Source of the DNA: CAVQGZ01 sp942491665
GTDB lineage: Bacteria > Actinomycetota > Actinomycetes > Jiangellales > Jiangellaceae
Direction: 5' to 3'
DNA: 64,000 nt
NCBI GenBank assembly: GCA_942491665.1
Contig: CALOBR010000007.1
Location: 62,001-126,000 of the forward strand
Position numbers and translations under genes: made by a program. The notes beneath the pieces were generated by a model that saw nothing but the letters and a program-made list of their open reading frames with translations, searched no databases and had not been told where the DNA came from. Below are positions 60,995 through 64,000 of the stretch, piece after piece; position 1 is the stretch's first letter; the number at the start of each line of letters is the position of its first letter.

Positions 60995-61006
60995 GGCATG
61001 TGGTCC

Positions 61007-61255
61007 CTAGGTGGGACGAGCGGGGTTCTCCGGCGGATCTTCGCCAGGCCCGTCTGCGGCCGTGGACGCGACTCTGTCCAAGCCCGAGCGGGCTTGCTGC
61101 GTGCCCTTGCGGATCGTCGAATCGTACTTGCCGCCGGTCGAGCTGCTGGCGAACTCGGCCGCTTTCTCGATGCCCTGCTCGATCGTGTCCCGGTTCTGGC
61201 TCACGGTCTGCGACACCATGTCGGCCGCGCCTGAGAGCGTCTCTCTCCAACCCAT
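61007..61255 (-). CDS. MT0933/Rv0909-like antitoxin-family protein
   Basis: This 82-residue acidic helical protein reads MVSQTVSQNRDTIEQGIEKA and STGGKYDSTIRKGTQQARSG. It resembles the small MT0933/Rv0909 antitoxin family, whose core is 'I..G..KA....TGGKY...I'. No toxin gene of the Rv0910 type is next to it, so it may be an orphan with another role. ATG 61255 has GAAGGGA nine bases upstream. It lies just before the toroid gene on the same strand. Confidence 0.65.
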   Translation of the reverse strand: MGWRETLSGAADMVSQTVSQNRDTIEQGIEKAAEFASSSTGGKYDSTIRKGTQQARSGLDRVASTAADGPGEDPPENPARPT

Positions 61256-61512
61256 CGAACATCGTCCCTTCTGCCAAGTGGTCGAGGTGACCGTCCTAGG
61301 TTTCGCCGTCGTCCATTCTGCTCGCCCGGGTTGGGGACGGCGCGCCAGGAGTCGTCGCCCACCTCGCCACGGCTCCCGTATGCATCCCGTGCCCGTCCTC
61401 GACGACCGCGCCATACGATCGAGGTCGTGGAGTCTCCCCGTCTCGAGCAGACCTTTCCATGGGCGTCACGCGGCATCGAGCTCGCGCCCGACGAGCCACG
61501 CGTGGCGCTCCG

Positions 61513-62673
61513 GTGAGCCCCGAGGCAGCCTCGCCGATGCGACTGTTCCAGGCTCCCGGCCGCGTCAACCTCATCGGCGACCACACCGACTACATGGGCG
61601 GCACGGTGCTGCCGATGGCCATCGACCGAGGCACCTGGCTAGCCACGCAGCCCCGCGCCGACCGGCTGATCACCGCCACCTCGGTCAACCTGCCCGAGGT
61701 GGGCACGGTCACCGTCCAGATGGACGGGGGGCGCCCGGCTGAGGGCGGGGACTGGGCCAACTACCTCGTCGCGATGGTCTATGCGCTCACGCAGCGAGGC
61801 GCAGTCATCCCGCACGGCTTCGACGTTCACGTGTACGGCAGCATCCCCAATGGTGCGGGCCTCAGCTCGTCGGCATCGCTGGAGATGGCGTTCGGCGTGG
61901 CGCTCAATGAGTGGTTCGACCTCGGCTTCACGCCCACCGAGCTCGCCGTTGCCGGACGGGTCGCGGAGAACGAGTTCATCGGCGTGTCCAGCGGCATCAT
62001 GGACCAGCTCGCCATCGCCACCGGGCGTCGGGGCTACGCCCTGGCGATGGACTGCGAGGCCTTGACGGTTGAGCACGTCCCGATGCCTGACGACGACGTC
62101 GTGGTAGTCGCGAACTCGCGCAAGCGGCGTGAGCTGGTCGACAGCGCCTACAACGAGCGACGCGCCTCGGCCGAGGCGGCGGAGGAGGCGCTCGGGGTCG
62201 GCCGACTGGTCGACATCGCCCCCGACGACCTCCCCGCGTTGCTCAACACCCTCGACCCGGCACTACGGCCCCCGGCCCGCCACGTTGCCACCGAGCAGCA
62301 CCGGGTCATGGCCGCCGTGGAGGCGCTTAAGGCCGGTGACCACCTGCGGGTGGGCCAGCTCATGCGCGAGTCGCACGAGTCGCTGCGCGACGACTACCGC
62401 GTCACCGGGCCTGAGCTCGACGCGCTCGTCGAGGCGGCCTGGGCAGCGCCAGGCTGCCTCGGCGCCCGAATGACCGGGGCCGGCTTCGGTGGCTGCACGG
62501 TGAACCTGGTGGCCGCGGACGCCGTCGAGCAGTTCACGGCCGCAGTCGCGCCGGTCTACACCGAGCGCACCGGCCTGGTCGCGGAGTTCTTCGTCGTGCG
62601 CAGCGACCACGGAGCCCGCGAGATCACCGACCCCGACGAGCTCGCTGACAACCATCCGTCGACCTGGGAGTGA
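61513..62673 (+). CDS. galK: Galactokinase
   Basis: This GHMP kinase of about 386 residues phosphorylates D-galactose at C1. Signatures are APGRVNLIGDHTDYMGG near residue 14 (galactokinase motif, with Asp in place of the usual Glu before HTDY), PNGAGLSSSASLEMAF near 112 (ATP loop), GIMDQLA with the catalytic Asp near 167, and ARMTGAGFGGCTVNLV near 325. The start is uncertain: GTG 61513 is used; ATG 61537 and an upstream ATG at 61459 are also in frame. The stop is followed closely by galT, whose ribosome binding site lies within the galK end, so the two form a Leloir operon. Confidence 0.9.
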   Translation: MSPEAASPMRLFQAPGRVNLIGDHTDYMGGTVLPMAIDRGTWLATQPRADRLITATSVNLPEVGTVTVQMDGGRPAEGGDWANYLVAMVYALTQRGAVIPHGFDVHVYGSIPNGAGLSSSASLEMAFGVALNEWFDLGFTPTELAVAGRVAENEFIGVSSGIMDQLAIATGRRGYALAMDCEALTVEHVPMPDDDVVVVANSRKRRELVDSAYNERRASAEAAEEALGVGRLVDIAPDDLPALLNTLDPALRPPARHVATEQHRVMAAVEALKAGDHLRVGQLMRESHESLRDDYRVTGPELDALVEAAWAAPGCLGARMTGAGFGGCTVNLVAADAVEQFTAAVAPVYTERTGLVAEFFVVRSDHGAREITDPDELADNHPSTWE

Positions 62674-62675
62674 CC

Positions 62676-64000
62676 GTGATCGAGTCATCCATCGGCAACC
62701 TGCTGGACTACGGCGTCAAGCACAGCCTGATCGAGCCCGTCGACCGCGTGTACGTGCGCAACCGCATCATCGAGGTGCTCGAGCTGGACGACTACGACCT
62801 GGCGCTGGAGACGGCCGACTGCGGCGACACGCCGGTCGACGAGCTGCTGGCACCGGTCTTGGACGACGCCGTCGCGCGCGGGCTGATCGAGCCCGACACC
62901 GTCACTCAGCGTGACCTGTGGGACACCGCTGTCATGGGCACCTTCGTGCTGCACCCGTCGGTGGTCGTCGAGCGGTTCTGGGCCTTGCACGCCCAGAGCC
63001 CGGTCGCCGCGACGGACTACTTCCACCACCTGTCGGCGTCCAGCAACTACATCCGCATCCCGCGCACCGACAAGAACATCACCTGGCCTCAGCACACCCG
63101 CTACGGCCAGCTCGACATCACGATCAACGTGTCGAAGCCGGAGAAAGACCCGCGTGACATCGCCAAAGCCGCGCGCGGGGTGCGGGCGAAGGCCCACGCC
63201 AAGTACCCCGCGAACCTACTGGCACGTGACAACGAGGGCTACCCGGGGCGCACCGACCACCCGGCCCGGCAGAACCTGCGGCTCATCCCGATGGAGCTCG
63301 ACGGCGACCCCTGGCTGCTGCAGTACTCGCCCTACCGCTACTACCCGCAGCACGCCATCGCGCTGAGCGAGGCCGTGACGCCCATGCGGATCAACCAGGC
63401 GACGTTCACGCGGCTGGCCGACTTCGTCGAGCTGTTCCCGCACTACTTCATGGGGTCCAACGCCGACCTGCCGATCGTCGGCGGCTCGATCCTGTCCCAC
63501 GACCACTTCCAGGGCGGCGCGTACGAGTTCGCCCTCGACCGGGCCGCGATCGACGCCGCCTGGGACGTCGACGGCACGTCGGTCGAAGTCGTGCACTGGC
63601 CCCTCACCGACATTCGGCTGCGCGGCGAGCGGTCGGCGGTGCTCGACCGGGCGACGGAGCTGCTGGACGTCTGGCGGGGGTACTCCGACGAGGAAAGGGG
63701 CGTGCTCGCCTTCACCGGCGACACCCCGCACAACACGATCACCCCGATCGCCCGGCAGGTCGGCAGCCACCTGCAGCTCGACCTCGTGCTGCGCAACAAC
63801 CGCACGTCGCCGCAGCACCCGGACGGCATCTATCACCCGCACGTCGAGATCCACCCGATCAAGCGCGAGAACATCGGCCTGATCGAGGTGCTCGGGCTGG
63901 CCGTGCTGCCGGGACGGCTGGCAGTCGAGCTCAACGAGATCGCCCTGGCCCTGGCCAACGGCACCGAGCTGCCTGCCGACCTCTCACCGCACCAGGCGAT
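62676..64000 (+). CDS. galT: UDP-glucose--hexose-1-phosphate uridylyltransferase, class II (3' end outside window)
   Basis: This frame starts at GTG 62676 with GGGAG five bases upstream and runs off the right edge; 441 residues are visible. It matches the class II GalT family typical of Gram-positive bacteria: YFHHLSASSNYIRIPRTDKN near 115, and PIVGGSILSHDHFQGGAYEF near 270, the histidine block that forms the uridylyl-enzyme. The enzyme exchanges UDP between glucose-1-phosphate and galactose-1-phosphate. An in-frame GTG at 62670 overlaps the galK stop as an alternative start. galE is not in the window. Confidence 0.9.
   Translation, partial: MIESSIGNLLDYGVKHSLIEPVDRVYVRNRIIEVLELDDYDLALETADCGDTPVDELLAPVLDDAVARGLIEPDTVTQRDLWDTAVMGTFVLHPSVVVERFWALHAQSPVAATDYFHHLSASSNYIRIPRTDKNITWPQHTRYGQLDITINVSKPEKDPRDIAKAARGVRAKAHAKYPANLLARDNEGYPGRTDHPARQNLRLIPMELDGDPWLLQYSPYRYYPQHAIALSEAVTPMRINQATFTRLADFVELFPHYFMGSNADLPIVGGSILSHDHFQGGAYEFALDRAAIDAAWDVDGTSVEVVHWPLTDIRLRGERSAVLDRATELLDVWRGYSDEERGVLAFTGDTPHNTITPIARQVGSHLQLDLVLRNNRTSPQHPDGIYHPHVEIHPIKRENIGLIEVLGLAVLPGRLAVELNEIALALANGTELPADLSPHQA

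Noticed and set aside
1..64000. CRISPR arrays, prophage or integrative element boundaries
   Set aside because: No spaced direct repeats, phage structural genes, integrase or tRNA-linked attachment site were seen; the only mobile remnant is the IS3 scrap.

Overview
The window is 64 kb of uniformly GC-rich chromosomal DNA with GTG/TTG as well as ATG starts, GGAGG-type ribosome binding sites and very dense packing. Several families point to the Actinomycetota: an ECF42-type sigma factor paired with a DGPF/YCII protein, a LuxR regulator with an AAA domain, an MT0933/Rv0909-like antitoxin, DUF998 and DUF6325 proteins, a LysG/LysE-type pair and a class II galT behind galK. A Cellulomonas-like member of the Micrococcales would fit, but no rRNA or core marker gene is present to settle it. 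No CRISPR array, prophage, complete insertion sequence or tRNA was found.

Layout. 1-6.4 kb: the end of a ferrochelatase-family gene, a PEP-synthase/rifampicin-phosphotransferase-like enzyme with a 7-codon leader ORF, a PlsY-like acyltransferase, a decayed L-2-hydroxyglutarate oxidase, an NTF2-like protein and an IS3 scrap. 6.4-15 kb: a large Orn/Lys/Arg decarboxylase, a broken haloalkane dehalogenase, membrane proteins, an exported alpha/beta hydrolase, and the ECF42 sigma/DGPF pair with a DoxX protein. 15-25 kb: a LuxR-AAA regulator, a split lipoprotein, a gamma-glutamylcyclotransferase-like protein, a divergent TetR/CPBP-protease pair around an AT-rich operator, a small secreted tandem-repeat protein, a UbiA prenyltransferase and a SulP transporter. 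25-33 kb: a TrkA-type potassium channel, a RetSat-like oxidoreductase, a class III aminotransferase, a Nei-type DNA glycosylase, and a photolyase-like protein with reversed domain order coupled to a DUF2256 protein. 33-46.8 kb: a RecB-like nuclease/helicase, a SOUL protein, YibE/F, FetAB, LysE with its LysR regulator, a GNAT protein and two pseudogenes. 46.8-54.2 kb: a complete four-gene Wadjet (JetABCD) plasmid-defence operon, preceded by a decayed VapBC toxin-antitoxin pair. 54.5-64 kb: a geranylgeranyl-reductase-like flavoprotein, a broken PepSY lipoprotein, a universal stress protein, a P2-type cation ATPase coupled to an alpha/alpha-toroid protein, and galK-galT running off the right edge.

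How genes work together. Stop/start overlaps define several units: jetA-jetB-jetC-jetD, DGPF protein-sigma factor, DUF2256-photolyase, fetA-fetB, toroid protein-cation ATPase and galK-galT. The lysE/LysR pair and the tetR/CPBP pair are divergent regulator/target arrangements.

The most striking general property is the number of broken genes. lhgO, a haloalkane dehalogenase, a GH127-like enzyme, vapB, a GTGRF-type exported protein and a PepSY lipoprotein are clearly damaged; vapC has an abnormal 3' end and one further lipoprotein is probably split. Two lesions are in-frame stop codons and two genes have lost internal segments, which argues for real decay in at least those cases. Isolated one-base frameshifts elsewhere could be sequencing errors.
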